The notes under the pieces were generated by a model. It searched no databases, was not told the origin of the DNA, and saw only the letters and a list, made by a program, of their open reading frames with translations. Positions 1-10,160 of a stretch of DNA of 64,000 nucleotides are shown here, piece after piece. The stretch comes from Bagarius yarrelli (Eukaryota > Chordata > Actinopteri > Siluriformes > Sisoridae). The translations under genes were made by a program, and so were the position numbers. The stretch lies in assembly GCA_005784505.1 (NCBI GenBank), contig VCAZ01000012.1:2733011-2797010 (forward strand), in the 5' to 3' direction. Position 1 is the first letter of the stretch, and each line of letters begins with the position of its first letter.

Positions 1-700
1 TTTTCTGGGTGACACCTTTTTTTCAGCAAGCTGTCTGAGCATTATCTCTGGAGCTCATCAGCCTGTGCTCCAACAATAATGCTCGATGTGTGGTGAGTGT
101 GGCCTGCCTGGTCCAAGCCCATCAGGACAAGATAGGAGCCACCGATCCTTCACCTAATCGATTGGGTATCAGCATTAACCTGAGAACCTGAGCACAATCT
201 AAATGCTGGCATGTGCTGACACACGAATACTCTTGACTGACATGCTCTGATACAAAGCCAACCATACATACATGTGTTTTTTTAGAGATAAACATTAATT
301 GTTTTTTCTGTTGGACGGTTTATATTTGCATGTCATATTGCATGTAAATGAAATTAATAAAAAGGAGCAATTAAACTGTGCTTTAAGGCACCAAAGCAAC
401 AGTACTGGCATGACATTTGTATGTATCAGTATATAAAAGCTTTCAGTAGAGGAAATACGACTGTGTGTGTTTCATACTCTTTCGAACATGAGAAGACTGT
501 TTGATGCCTTCACACAAATTGTCTCCTTTACTGTCCCACATTTCACTTAACAGCACACAATTTTATTTTGAGTTCATGTTTTTTTTCTCTATTTATTGTT
601 CTTGAAATCCAACTCTACAAGAGTACTCAATATATTCATGCAAAGTAAATATCTGTTTAAGTAATTTTCTTAGCTGCCTTTCTGGGGCAAAAAGCACAGA
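1..700. other. intronic sequence with no recognised feature
   Basis: AT-rich intronic DNA with no coding similarity, terminal inverted repeat or tandem repeat that I could recognise. Confidence 0.5.
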
Positions 701-707
701 AAAAACT

Positions 708-747
708 AGGTTATGTTTGTAACCATGGTTCCCGAAGGAAACGAGAC
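708..747 (+). repeat. copy of the 'ggttccc' terminal-type motif
   Basis: About 40 bp matching 18694-18733: both read gttatg, then tgtaacc, then ggttccc, then a run ending in agacg. In both places it lies close to the left of GC-richer sequence. It may be the terminus of the DIRS-like or other element whose internal part follows at 860, but that link is an inference. Confidence 0.45.
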
Positions 748-859
748 GTGGGGTGCCTCAAGAGCACCCCGACCTGTGAGACAAGCATCTGTTGTCATGG
801 TCGAGACACTTAATAATATATTTAGAGGCGTTTACCGAGGCCGCTTAATTGTCATGGCC

Positions 860-1445
860 TCTTGCCGGGAACCTTCTTAGGGTGTTTCATGGTCCTCGGA
901 CTCACCTTCCTTTCAGAGGGACTTGGTTGTTGTTGCTGTCTCATCAACTCCAATTTTCAAGGCATGAGTAGTGACACCGCTTTTTTGTGCTGCGCAATAC
1001 AAGGAGCTTTTTGTGCTGGAGGGATGCTCCCGTCTAGCATCCCTCGGGACCTGGAAGCAACGAGGCAGGTACCTCTGAAACGCCACCGATTGCTTTTTTA
1101 ATTCTTTGAACTTCTTAACTACAGACTGAAGGGTGTCGACGTCGAGGCCCGAGGAAGTAACCGGGGCATCAATCAGGTAGGCCCTATCTCTGCCTTAGCT
1201 ATATCCACGGAATACAGGTTCTTCCAGGTCCTTGCCACTTCGGTGTGCATGTCCTGGAAGACTGGTAGGCCCTTATGTGGAGGTTGCATTTCAGCAAGCA
1301 GGACCAGCACTAGCTCATCATGTGCTGGGGACATGGTGCCGCTTCTATGTTTTTACCTTTAGACGGTCCCCCTCACAAAGAAGGAAAGCTGGAGATGGAC
1401 CCGTCTCCGGGGGGAAGGGTCTGCAGAGCGGGAAATACTTTGTAA
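860..1445 (-). mobile_element. DIRS1-like retrotransposon, ORF1 (gag-like) fragment
   Basis: The reverse strand between about 1440 and 1160 reads through a stretch containing HDELVLVLLAEMQPP, then LPVFQDMHTEVARTW and NLYS. Fish DIRS1-like ORF1 proteins share the spacing L-P-x-F-x-D-x-H-x-E-x-x-x-x-W followed by Y-S, so I call it by that pattern. In-frame stops follow at about 1165 and the rest (860-1160) reads only in pieces. No reverse transcriptase or tyrosine recombinase portion is present. It is a dead fragment. The DIRS assignment rests on motif memory and could be wrong at family level. Confidence 0.5.
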
Positions 1446-1450
1446 AGCCG

Positions 1451-2044
1451 CCTTAAGCTGCAATTATAGATGCAAGTCTTTTGGGGTATGTTTATACCAG
1501 CTTTGCACATCTACAGACTGAATTTTTTGCCATTTCTTCTTTGCAAAATAGCTTAAGCTCAGCCAGATTGGATGGGGGTGTTTGAACAGCAATTTTTATG
1601 TCTAAATTCCAGATTTAAGCTATTCTATCACATAATTATTCTTTGATCTAAACCATTCATTGTATTGCTGGAAGCTGAATAACCTTTCTAGTCTTGAGTC
1701 TCATCTGATCAGAGCACCTACTTCCACATGTTTGCTGTGTCCCCTAGGCTTGTGGCAAACTGCAAACAGGACTTCTTATGTCTTTCTTTCAACAATGGTT
1801 TTCTTCTTGCCACTCTTCCATAAAGGCCAGATTTGTGGATGACTTATAGTTGAGCTGAGGTTTACTGGAGCTTCTTCAGAGCGACCATAGGCCTCTTGGC
1901 TTCTCTGACCAGTGCTCTTCTCACTCTGTCTGTCAGCTTAGGTAGAGGGACATGTCTTGGTAAGTTTGCAATTGTAGCATATGATCTACATGGTTTTCAT
2001 GATGTTGTTTGTTCACTAGTGTTCTCTAACAAACCGCTAAGGCC
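1451..2044 (-). mobile_element. Tc1-like DNA transposon, internally deleted
   Basis: Read on the minus strand, the right end carries the leader found in the copy at 40170 (ggtttgttagagaacactag). It is followed by a decayed transposase N-terminus, the track ending LWKSGKKKTIVER, and then a TCSDQMRL-type remnant of the 'SDET' catalytic segment near 1700. The left end (1451-1560) matches the 3' end of Tc1-like transposase genes, with ttttgcaaagaagaaatggc and a gtgcaaagctgg segment. The central part carrying the second Asp and the Glu of the DDE triad is missing. Many stops are present, so it is inactive. Confidence 0.75.
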
Positions 2045-2092
2045 TGCGGACTCTTCCCCCCGGAGACAGGTCCATCTCCAGCTATCCATCTT
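2045..2092 (+). mobile_element. inverted piece of the DIRS-like sequence
   Basis: About 44 bp here matches, in reverse orientation, the stretch 1381-1431 of the DIRS-like fragment, including an identical cttccccccggagac core. The two inverted pieces lie on either side of the Tc1 fragment at 1451-2044. Confidence 0.55.
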
Positions 2093-2174
2093 TTTTTTTC
2101 AAAATGGTGGCGCGGCAGTAGCATCGGATCCAAAATGATACTATTTATGTTTTTAACCCGACCAAAACCAGCAC

Positions 2175-3177
2175 ATGGACACCGAAAGCATTGGTGTTCA
2201 TGTATACAACCACCAGAAGCTTTTAAAATATAATAATCTGCAACCTACCTGCATAAAGCTACCTGCAACCTACCTGCATAAAGATGTACGGGACAAACTT
2301 CGCGACCTCGGCTTGCTACGAGGACCAGGCCCCCAGCCCTCTGCGTCACATGATGCCGGCGGTCGTGAGAAGGGACATCGAAAGTGGTGCGTGAGAAAGC
2401 GGAAGCACAGACAGCAAGCGGGTGTCCGTGCTAGGCTAAAAACAAGCCCTAGCCGCCTGGCACCCCCATCCATACTACTTGCTAACATTTGCTCTACATC
2501 CGACTTCAGCAGACATCACAGTGAAAATTTGTACACTGTAAATTTTGAAACTGTTGTGTCTTTGTTTTCTCGGAAACATGGGTCAGTGACAGGGTTCCGG
2601 ATGCCACCATTCAGCTAGACGGGCTAATATCGTTTCGTGCCGACAGAAATGCAGCTCTGTGATGTACGACTCGCAGTGTGTGATTGTTTCTACTTTCTGT
2701 TTATCGCTAGTGGAGTTTGTGACTGTTACATGCAGGCCATTTTATTTACCACAGAATTCACTACTGTTTTCATTGTGGGAGTGTACATTCCACCGAGCGC
2801 TAATGCTAAGGAGGCGCTTTATGTACTGTATGCAGCTATTAGTGAACTGCAAAATGCACACCCCCGAAGGACTGTTTATCATTGACAGAGATTTTAATCT
2901 TGCTAATCTCAAAACAGTGCTCCCTAAATTCTACCAGCATGTGGACTTTGCGATGAGAGGGGAAAACACGCTGGATCTTGTTTACACAAACATCCCTGGC
3001 ACGTACCGAGCGGAGCCCCGACCCCATCTCAGATACTCAGACAACATCTCTGTTATGCTAATTCCAGCATACAGACTGCTCGTCAGACACTCTAAACCGG
3101 TTTTAAAGAAGGCAAGAACATGGCCAACAGGAGCTACATCTGTTCTTCAGGACTGTTTTGAGTGCACTGACTGGTAG
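2175..3177 (+). pseudogene. LINE endonuclease region (broken)
   Basis: The N-terminal basic segment (KWCVRKRKHRQQAGVRARL) precedes an AP-endonuclease-like domain. Readable parts include FTTVFIVGVYIPPSANAKEA, DRDFNLANLKTVLPKFYQHV and TLDLVYTNIPGTY, spread over two reading frames. Two active-site motifs are altered: the usual GDFN reads RDFN, and the usual SDH near the end reads SDN (about 3038-3046). The pieces overlap with frame changes near 2660-2880. As part of LINE copy A it would have nicked target DNA for target-primed reverse transcription, but this copy is dead. Confidence 0.8.
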
Positions 3178-3579
3178 ATGTTTAGAAAGCCTGCAGCCTA
3201 CAGTGACTCTGTTAACCTGAAGGAGTACACGACATCAGTGATCAGCTACATCGGCAAGTGCATTGATGACGTGACTGTCTCCAAAAGCATCACAACACGC
3301 TTTCACCAGAAACCGAACTGTCTACAGCCATCAGAAAGGCAAAGCGTGCATACGCCAAGAAAATCCACAGCCACTTCAGGACAGCAGAGACACTCGGTGC
3401 ATGTGGCAGGACATCCAGATGTGCAGAGGTGCAGAACTAGTGGCTGCGAGAAAGACCATCCCTCACCATACCCACGGCTGATGTGAGAAAAACTTTAAGC
3501 AGAGTTAACCCACGGAATTCTGCTGGACCAGACAACATCCCTGGCAGAGTGCTCAGAACCTCAAAACTGCTACCATCAT

Positions 3580-4667
3580 CCCTGTGCCGAAGAAGCCGAC
3601 AGTCTCCTGCATCAATGACTACCGTCCTGTTGCACCCACACCCATCGTGATGAGGTGCTTTAAAATGCTTGTCATGGGTCACACTGGACCCATTACAGTT
3701 TGCATACTGTACGAACCATTCCACGGACGATGCTATTGCCACAACCCTCCACCTGGCCCTTACACGCCTGGACAATAAAGACACATACACACGAATGCTG
3801 TTTATAGACTTCAGCTCAGCATTTAACACAATCATCCTTCGGCACCTGATCGAGAAGCTAAGCCTGCTGGGCCTGAACACCTTACTCTGCAACTGGAGCC
3901 TGGACTTTCTGACTAAAAGACCTCAGTCAGTCCGGATAGAAAACAGCATCTCCAGCACCATCACACTAAGCACTGGGGCCACCGCTGTTCACACTGCTGA
4001 CTCATGACTGTGTAGCAATGCACAGCTCTAACCACATCATCAAGCTCGCTGATGACACGACGTGGTGGGTCTCATCAGCAAAAACGACGAGTCAGCATAC
4101 AGAGAGGAGGTGCAACAGCTAACAAACTAAGGAGATAGTGTTTGACTTTAGAAAAACAAAGCGCAACCACTCTCCGCTGAACATCGATGGATCCTTGGTA
4201 GAGATCGTCAAGAGCACCAAATTCCTTGGTGTTCACCCGGCGGAAAACCTTACCTGGTCCATCAGCAAAAAATCCCAGCCATGTACTTCCAAAGAAGGCT
4301 GAGGAAAGCCCATCTTCCACCCCCCATCCTGACCATGTTCTACAGCAGGACCATTGAGAGCATCCTGAGCAGCTGCATCACTGCCTGGTTTGGGAACTGC
4401 ACCGCTTTGGATTGCAAGACCCTGCAGAGGATAGTGAGAACAGCTGAGAAGATCATCGGAGTCTCTTATCCCTCCATAATGGACATTTATACCACACGCT
4501 ACATCCACAAAGCCAAGAGCATTGTGGAAGACCCCACACACCCGTCACACACACTCTTCACACTCCTGCCCTCTGGAAAAAGGTACCGTAGCATTCAGGC
4601 CCTCACAACCCGAATGTGTAACAATTTCTTTCCTCAAGCCATCAGGCTCCTCAACACGCTGAACTGA
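3580..4667 (+). pseudogene. LINE reverse transcriptase region (broken)
   Basis: The reverse transcriptase domain is read in several frames. From 3669, QFAYCTNHSTDDAIATTLHL and MLFIDFSSAFNTI (first palm aspartate present) run to a frame break at about 4007. A short LADDTT segment near 4050 keeps the ADD catalytic pair. From 4281 the C-terminal part reads through RRLRKAHLPPPILTMFYSRT and TLQRIVRTAEKIIGVSYPS to the natural end at 4667 (RLLNTLN). Between 4100 and 4280 there are a deletion and frameshifts. It lies downstream of the endonuclease remnant, as expected for one polyprotein. Confidence 0.85.
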
Positions 4668-5119
4668 CTAAAACTACCTCAACTCACACGCACACACACA
4701 TACTTAATACAATTTGATGTTTACAGCAACATGTAAACACAAAAATACATTGTTAAGCACGGACACTTTAAATGCAGTTTGCATATTAACCTTGCTTTTT
4801 TAATTGCACGTTTCTATTTGCACATTTGTATTTTCTGGTCGGCACTGTTTAATTTTCCTTTACGTACAGCGTCCTGTTTTTTGTACTGCATAGTCTGTTG
4901 TAATGTTTGTATTGTTAATTGCACTGTCTGTCTTGAACCAGGTTGCACACATGCCCTTTTTGTTGCTAAGACATTTATTTTAGTCTTTAGCTCTGTGTTG
5001 TTCTGTTAAGTGGCTCTTTGCTGTTATTGTTTTGTGTAATTTCATGTTGTTTTGTGTAGCACCATGGGGTTCTGGAGAAAGGTAGTTTTTATTAAACTGT
5101 GTACTGCGTCTGCTGTATA

Positions 5120-5383
5120 ATAATATAAAAATTTTAAACTTCATTGTCCAAGGTACATGTACAGAGCCAATGAAATGCATTTTTCGCATATCCAATCTCA
5201 GTAAGTTGGGGTCAGAGCGCAGGGTCAGCTATGATACAGCGCCCCTGGAGCAGGATGGGTTAGGGGTCTTGCTCAAGGACCCAACAGTGGTTGGCTGGCC
5301 GGTGGTGGGGCTCCAATCCAGGTGTTTCTGGTCTTCAGATCAGCAACTAAGCACCTTAACCATTTGAGCCACCACTGCCCCTA
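5120..5383 (-). mobile_element. tRNA-headed SINE, inserted in the LINE copy A tail
   Basis: Read on the minus strand it opens with a tRNA-like promoter: an A-box-like tggctcaaatggttaaggtg and, about 30 nt on, a B-box-like ggattggagcccc. This is followed by a body 'ccttgagcaagacccctaac' and a tail with aaatgcatttcattggctct. A second copy with the same head, body and tail lies at 34045-34288. It splits the LINE copy A tail: the LINE text 'tctgctgtata' at 5110 resumes as 'tatggttggaatgacaataa' at 5384. Confidence 0.85.
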
Positions 5384-5418
5384 TATGGTTGGAATGACAA
5401 TAAAGCTTCTTAAACTTC

Positions 5419-5913
5419 ATAGAACAGGTGTATTTATTAGACTAAATTACACAAAAGTGTATCAGTGGCAAAAATCTGATTCATAATGAATATAATGATT
5501 ATAAACATGCTAAACTTAGTTCTGTAAAAAAGATTTGCAACTGTGTGAATGCTGCTAATGAAACATTATCATTGCACCTGGAAGCCAACACACAGTCTTG
5601 TCCTGAAAGACTAAATATCAGAAACCAACTGAGTTACATCTCTTGGATGTAAAACACAGACATACACAGACACACAGACACTCTACCTGGGTAGATATAT
5701 TATGAGTCTACTCCTCCCTGCTCTCAAGCTGTCGCCTGAGCTTTGATGCTGCTCTTTCACATACACACACTTCTGTGCTTGAGTCTTTTATGCTGTGTCT
5801 TCTCCTGCTGAGCAGGAGGTGTAAAAAAACAAGTGACCAGGTGTAAGAAACTCACCTGGTTATGTAAATAGGCCCATAAGCAAATAAAGACAGCTTTCAT
5901 ACGCACACACATT
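5419..5913. other. intronic sequence, nothing recognised
   Basis: No coding similarity or repeat family was recognised. A short 'cacagacatacacagacacacagaca' style CA-rich run lies near 5655-5685. Confidence 0.5.
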
Positions 5914-7107
5914 CAGTGTCTCAAAAAATTCAAATATTGTGAAAACCTTCAATATTGTAAAGTTTTTTTTTTATGCATCACACCCTATTCAGCTAATTAC
6001 CTGCAAAGAGCCTTTAAATTGTCTCTCAGTCTGGGTCAATAGGCTACACAATCATCTGGAAGACTGCTGACTTTAAAAATGTCCAGAAGACAGTCATTTC
6101 ATTGCTAAAGAAGCTGGTTGTTTACAGATTCATAGAAAGTTGAATAAAAGGAAAAAGTGTGGTAGAAAAAGGTGCACCAGAAAAGGGATAACTGCAGCCT
6201 TGAGAGGACTGTCAGGCAAAATCTATTTAAGAATTTCGGAATCTCGCAAGGAGTGGACCGAAGCTTAAGTCAGCACAGAAGTCAGCACTGAGGCTTACGT
6301 AGCACACTACACACTGACAATACTAGACATGGGCTACAATGTCACATTCATTGGTCAAGCCACTCCTGAACCAGAGACAACGTCAAAAGCGTCTTACCTG
6401 GGCTGTGGAAAAAGATTGGAATGTTACTCATTGTCTAAAGTCCTCTTTTCAGATGAAAGTACATTTTAAATGAGTTGGAAATCAAGTTCAAGAGTCTAAA
6501 GAAAGAGTGGAGAGGCACAGAATACATGTTGCTTGAAGACAGTGTGAAGTTTCCACAGTCAGTGATGATTTGACTGCCAGTTTTATGAAGTCCACATCAA
6601 AGCAGCCATAAACCAGGAATTTTTAAAGCATTATGTTGCTTTTGCTGACAAGCTTTATGGAGATGCTGATTTCATTTCAGCAGGCCTGTCACCTGTCCCA
6701 ATGCCAAGGTACTAAAAGGGATCAATGAGAATGGTTTACCTAGGAATCTATGGGGTTTGTCAGAGGAAGATAAGAGCACCCGGCCCAATAATGCAGATAA
6801 CCTGAAGGATGCTATTAAGCACCTGGGCTTCCATTACACCTGAGCAGTGCCACAGGCGTTGCCTCCAAGCCACGCTGCATTGATGCAGTAATTTATGAAA
6901 AGGAGGCCCAACCAAGCATTAAGTGATAGAAATTAACATACAACACTGGGCGAAGCCTAACATTTTTTTTTAAAAATCTGTAAGCCATAATAATAAAATT
7001 TAATTGTTTCACTTAATGAATCTATATAATACATGGGTTTTACTGTCTGAAATGTGTGCCAAAAATATTTACCTTTTTCAGACATTCTAGTTTTTGAGAT
7101 GCACCTG
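5914..7107 (+). mobile_element. Tc1/mariner transposon with both ends, decayed
   Basis: The left terminus reads 'gtgtctcaaaaaattcaaat' (5917) and the right terminus, on the reverse strand, reads 'gcatctcaaaaactagaatg' (7078-7097). These are recognisable inverted ends. Between them the plus strand follows the order of a Tc1-like transposase gene: helix-turn-helix region (KTADFKNVQKTVISLLKK), an AWAxEKDW-like track (RLTWAVEKDWN), the catalytic 'SDES' text at about 6452, and a terminal 'LSSATGVASKPR' region. There are many stops and indels and a deletion around the second Asp. It is about 1.2 kb, a typical length for an intact Tc1 family member. Confidence 0.8.
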
Positions 7108-7463
7108 TTGTGGTGTGTATATATGTGTGATATATATATATATATCTCCGTTTTTTCTTTTTGTCTTTGAAAATCTACGAATTCAAGGTGTAAATGCAAA
7201 AAAAAGCACCTTAAATATCTGCTATTTTTCAATTTTTAAATAGGTTAAAACTTGATCTATTGTATGTCTCCGTGTCTACATCAACTATCACAGGCTCCGT
7301 GCTGTTTTCAGCACTGCGTAACAAACCCATTTAAATGAAATAATACACACTGGAGCTGTTCATTATGGTTGCTACTGACAAAGCTTTCGTTCCTAAAAAA
7401 AGCATTTGAAAGCAATAAACTCGGCTCGTATGGCAACAAGTTACTGTTTCCAGCACCACTCAC

Positions 7464-8160
7464 TAGGGCTGTGTGATTTAGGGAAAATATCTAATTGTGA
7501 TTTTTCGAACAGATATTGCAATTTAGTCTAGTGTGCAGCACAAATTTATAGATTCCTTAATTCCTTGTAGTCCAGCATATGCAGTGTAACTTTTTACCAA
7601 ATAGATTGTTAGCTTCTTGCTGCTATTATGCAGTCACTGTTGGTTAAATGCACTTAATTTAAAAAAAATATTATTTCAGCACTTATTATTTTATCTTCTA
7701 GTAAAAATCACTTTCAATAAAAACAAATAAAACCCCCAAACTTTTCTTCTGTAAACACGTTTCTTTTTTAAATAAGGTAGGTAGTCTAGCTACATTACCT
7801 TTTTTGTTTGATGTCTGCCATTTCGGAACCAAATTAATTCTATTTTACAGACGTGCTGTTTTTTTTGGTATTAATTGGTGAAATAATCCCTCTAAATCGG
7901 AAGCAGGCATCATCTCACTCCACCACACTTTCCATTTTTTGTTTTCTAATAATGGCCGTTACACGCACATGGCCAACATAATAATTAGCCGCACAAAGCT
8001 GTGCGCACTGAATTGACTAGTATGACTTACTCAAAGAGGGCAGTCATGCAGTTGCTCTGGGCAGTTTTATATCGCATTCACATCACAGGCTTTTGCAATA
8101 GTTGTTCGCAGCGTTTTAAATCGCGATTGTGATTTGATTTCGATTAATAGTTCAGCCCTA
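7464..8160. mobile_element. non-autonomous hAT element (MITE-like) with perfect TIR and TSD
   Basis: The element begins tagggctg and ends cagcccta, a perfect 8-bp terminal inverted repeat. It is flanked on both sides by the same 8 bases, ccactcac (7456-7463 and 8161-8168). An 8-bp target duplication is the hallmark of hAT transposition. Sub-terminal sequence is also inverted: 'tctaattgtgatttttcg' at the left and 'atcgcgattgtgatttgatt' at the right. At 697 bp with no transposase-like ORF it is a non-autonomous member needing a transposase in trans. Confidence 0.9.
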
Positions 8161-8747
8161 CCACTCACACAACAATACCCCAATAGAAAAAAACAGATGC
8201 TGTAATAGAATCTGTTCAAGGCTCAGGCCTATTTACACGATTTGCACAGAGGGATTATGCGTGTTTTTAATCAACTACAATAAAACAGGCAGCAGGGACG
8301 TAATTAGGCCTGTTTAAGACAGCGCGTGCGGGCCTGCCAGAAAGCGCAAGTGATGCCATTATCTTATGAAGATAAATGAGCTGGCACTGCTAATAGGCTA
8401 ATTAATTATTGCATGACTTTAAATACCACGGTGCTCCGATTCTTGATGCAAGATGTCTTTTTTTTTATTACGGTGTGGAACAAGGGGAGGGGATACAGGG
8501 CAGGGAAACTGCCCTAAACCTTTAGAAGGAGGGTGGGGGGTAAATTTAATATCTGAAACACTTCGATTCTCAGTTTAAGTTGAGTTTATGCCCCTTTTAG
8601 TGGATCTTACCATAGTAATTACAATAAGAGTACTCATTAGGGGAAGATAGAAAACAGTCTTATTAATAGCACATCAGGATATATTTTGTTTCTTAATAAA
8701 CATTTTTTAAGAGACAATACCTTGTGATCGCATACATAAAGACAGAA

Positions 8748-8934
8748 TTTACATTTACGGCATTTGAAAGACGCCCTTATCCAGAGCGATCTACATTTAT
8801 CTCTTTTATACAACTGAGCATTTGGGGGTTAAGGGCCTTGTTCAGAGGTGGTGGCTTGGTGGTGCTGGGAATCGACCCCTGGTCTTTCTGGTATCAGTCC
8901 AACACCTTAACTGCTAAGCCACCACTTCCCCACA
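8748..8934 (-). mobile_element. tRNA-headed SINE ('aaatgtaa' tail family)
   Basis: On the minus strand it starts gtggtggcttagcagttaag (A-box-like) with B-box-like ggtcgattccc about 40 nt on. The body 'aaggcccttaacccccaaatg' and the 3' text 'ctctggataagggcgtcttt' follow, ending aaatgccgtaaatgtaa. The copies at 32669 (plus) and 48484 (plus) share head, body and tail. Confidence 0.88.
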
Positions 8935-9374
8935 GTTTCCACACAATTAAATATTTCAGTAAAATCTCAAATATTTTGACAAGTATTACCTTAAATTTTC
9001 TAAAGACTGAGGCCAAAATGTTTTGTGTAGTGTCAGTAGAACCTGCATTTACCCAAAGTTTTTCTTCTATTTATGTGGGTTAAACATGAGTACAGCTGCG
9101 ACAGAAAGCAACTACATATTTGTCTTACATGGTAGTGATTAAAAAGAGCATATAACACTCTGCTCACACCTAGTTTACTAGCTTATATATGCCAAATTTT
9201 AAATTACGCAGTCACTTACAAAAAAAAAAATCCTGAAAAATTTTCTGTCAGTGCCACAGAGACTGTGACTTACAATACCTCTATTATGTTTATACTTCTT
9301 TTCTGGCACTTTAACATAAAAAACAATTGAAATGACAACACACATACTGCATCTCTACCTGGTTTGACAAGGGA

Positions 9375-10160
9375 GTGTGATTTAACAACAGCTGCATCAG
9401 CAAAAAAGCCCAGCAGCGCCTCTACTACCTGCAATAGTTGAGAAAAGCCCATCTTCTGATCTCGAGGCCATGCAGAGAATAGTGAGAACAGCTAAGAAGA
9501 TCATCGGAGCCTCTCTTTCCTCTATAACAGACATTTACAACAGACGCTATATCCGCAAAGCCAAGAGCATTGTAGACGACCCCCCGCACACCCCTCACAG
9601 TCACTCTTTACACTCCTGCTATCTGGAAAAAGGTACCGTAGCATTCGGGCCCTCACAACCAGAATATGTAACAGTTCCTTTCCTTAAACCATTAGGCTGC
9701 TAAACACACAGAACTGAACTGAACTACCTACACTGACACACACACAGACATACACAAAATCACTTACTCATTCAACACAAATCAATGTTTATAGCCCCAG
9801 ATAAACACGAAAATAACAAGCACAGACACTTTAAATGCTGTTTGCACAATAATCTTGCTGTTTACTTGCACATCTCTATAATCTTGTCGGCGCTATTTAA
9901 TGTACTGTATATTGTTTTGTTGCATTCTGTGTTGTTTGTTTTTGCACCAGGTTGCACACATGCACTTTATGTTGCGAAGGACTTAATATATTCTTTAGTA
10001 TTTGGCTCTTTGTTGTTCTATTATGTGGCGCTTGTTGTTTTGCGTAATTCTGTGTTGTTCTGTGTAGCACCATGGGGTCTGGAGAAACACTGTTTCATTT
10101 CACTCTGTACTGCATCTGCTATATATGGTTGAAATGACAATTAAGCTTCTGAAACTTGAA
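9375..10160 (+). mobile_element. jockey-superfamily LINE, copy B (3' fragment)
   Basis: A truncated copy of the LINE at 2095. It begins in the C-terminal reverse transcriptase text ('agcaaaaaagcccagcagcg' at 9398). It then skips about 130 bp that copy A retains, and continues with MQRIVRTAKKIIGASLSSIT from 9470 to about 9685. The 3' UTR ends at the tail 'gacaattaagcttctgaaac' near 10136, uninterrupted by a SINE. Stops and the deletion make it non-coding. Confidence 0.85.

Larger units (their letters stand above)
2095..5418 (+). mobile_element. jockey-superfamily LINE, copy A (near full length, decayed)
   Basis: A non-LTR retrotransposon of the L2/CR1/Rex1-like group. In order it holds a GC-rich 5' start ('aaaatggtggcgcggcag'), an endonuclease-like region (about 2175-3170), a reverse transcriptase region (about 3580-4667), and a 3' UTR with CA-rich and T-rich stretches. 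The 3' tail 'gacaataaagcttctt' at 5397 is interrupted by a SINE at 5120-5383. Frameshifts and stops break the ORF into at least seven pieces, so it cannot encode an active protein. The same family appears at 9375, 47881 and 62165 (plus) and probably 55873 (minus). I am sure it is a LINE; the exact clade would need a tree. Confidence 0.85.

Noticed and set aside
2175..2618. 147-codon plus-strand frame as a host gene
   Set aside because: Its sequence is the N-terminal segment of the LINE polyprotein, continued by endonuclease text downstream.
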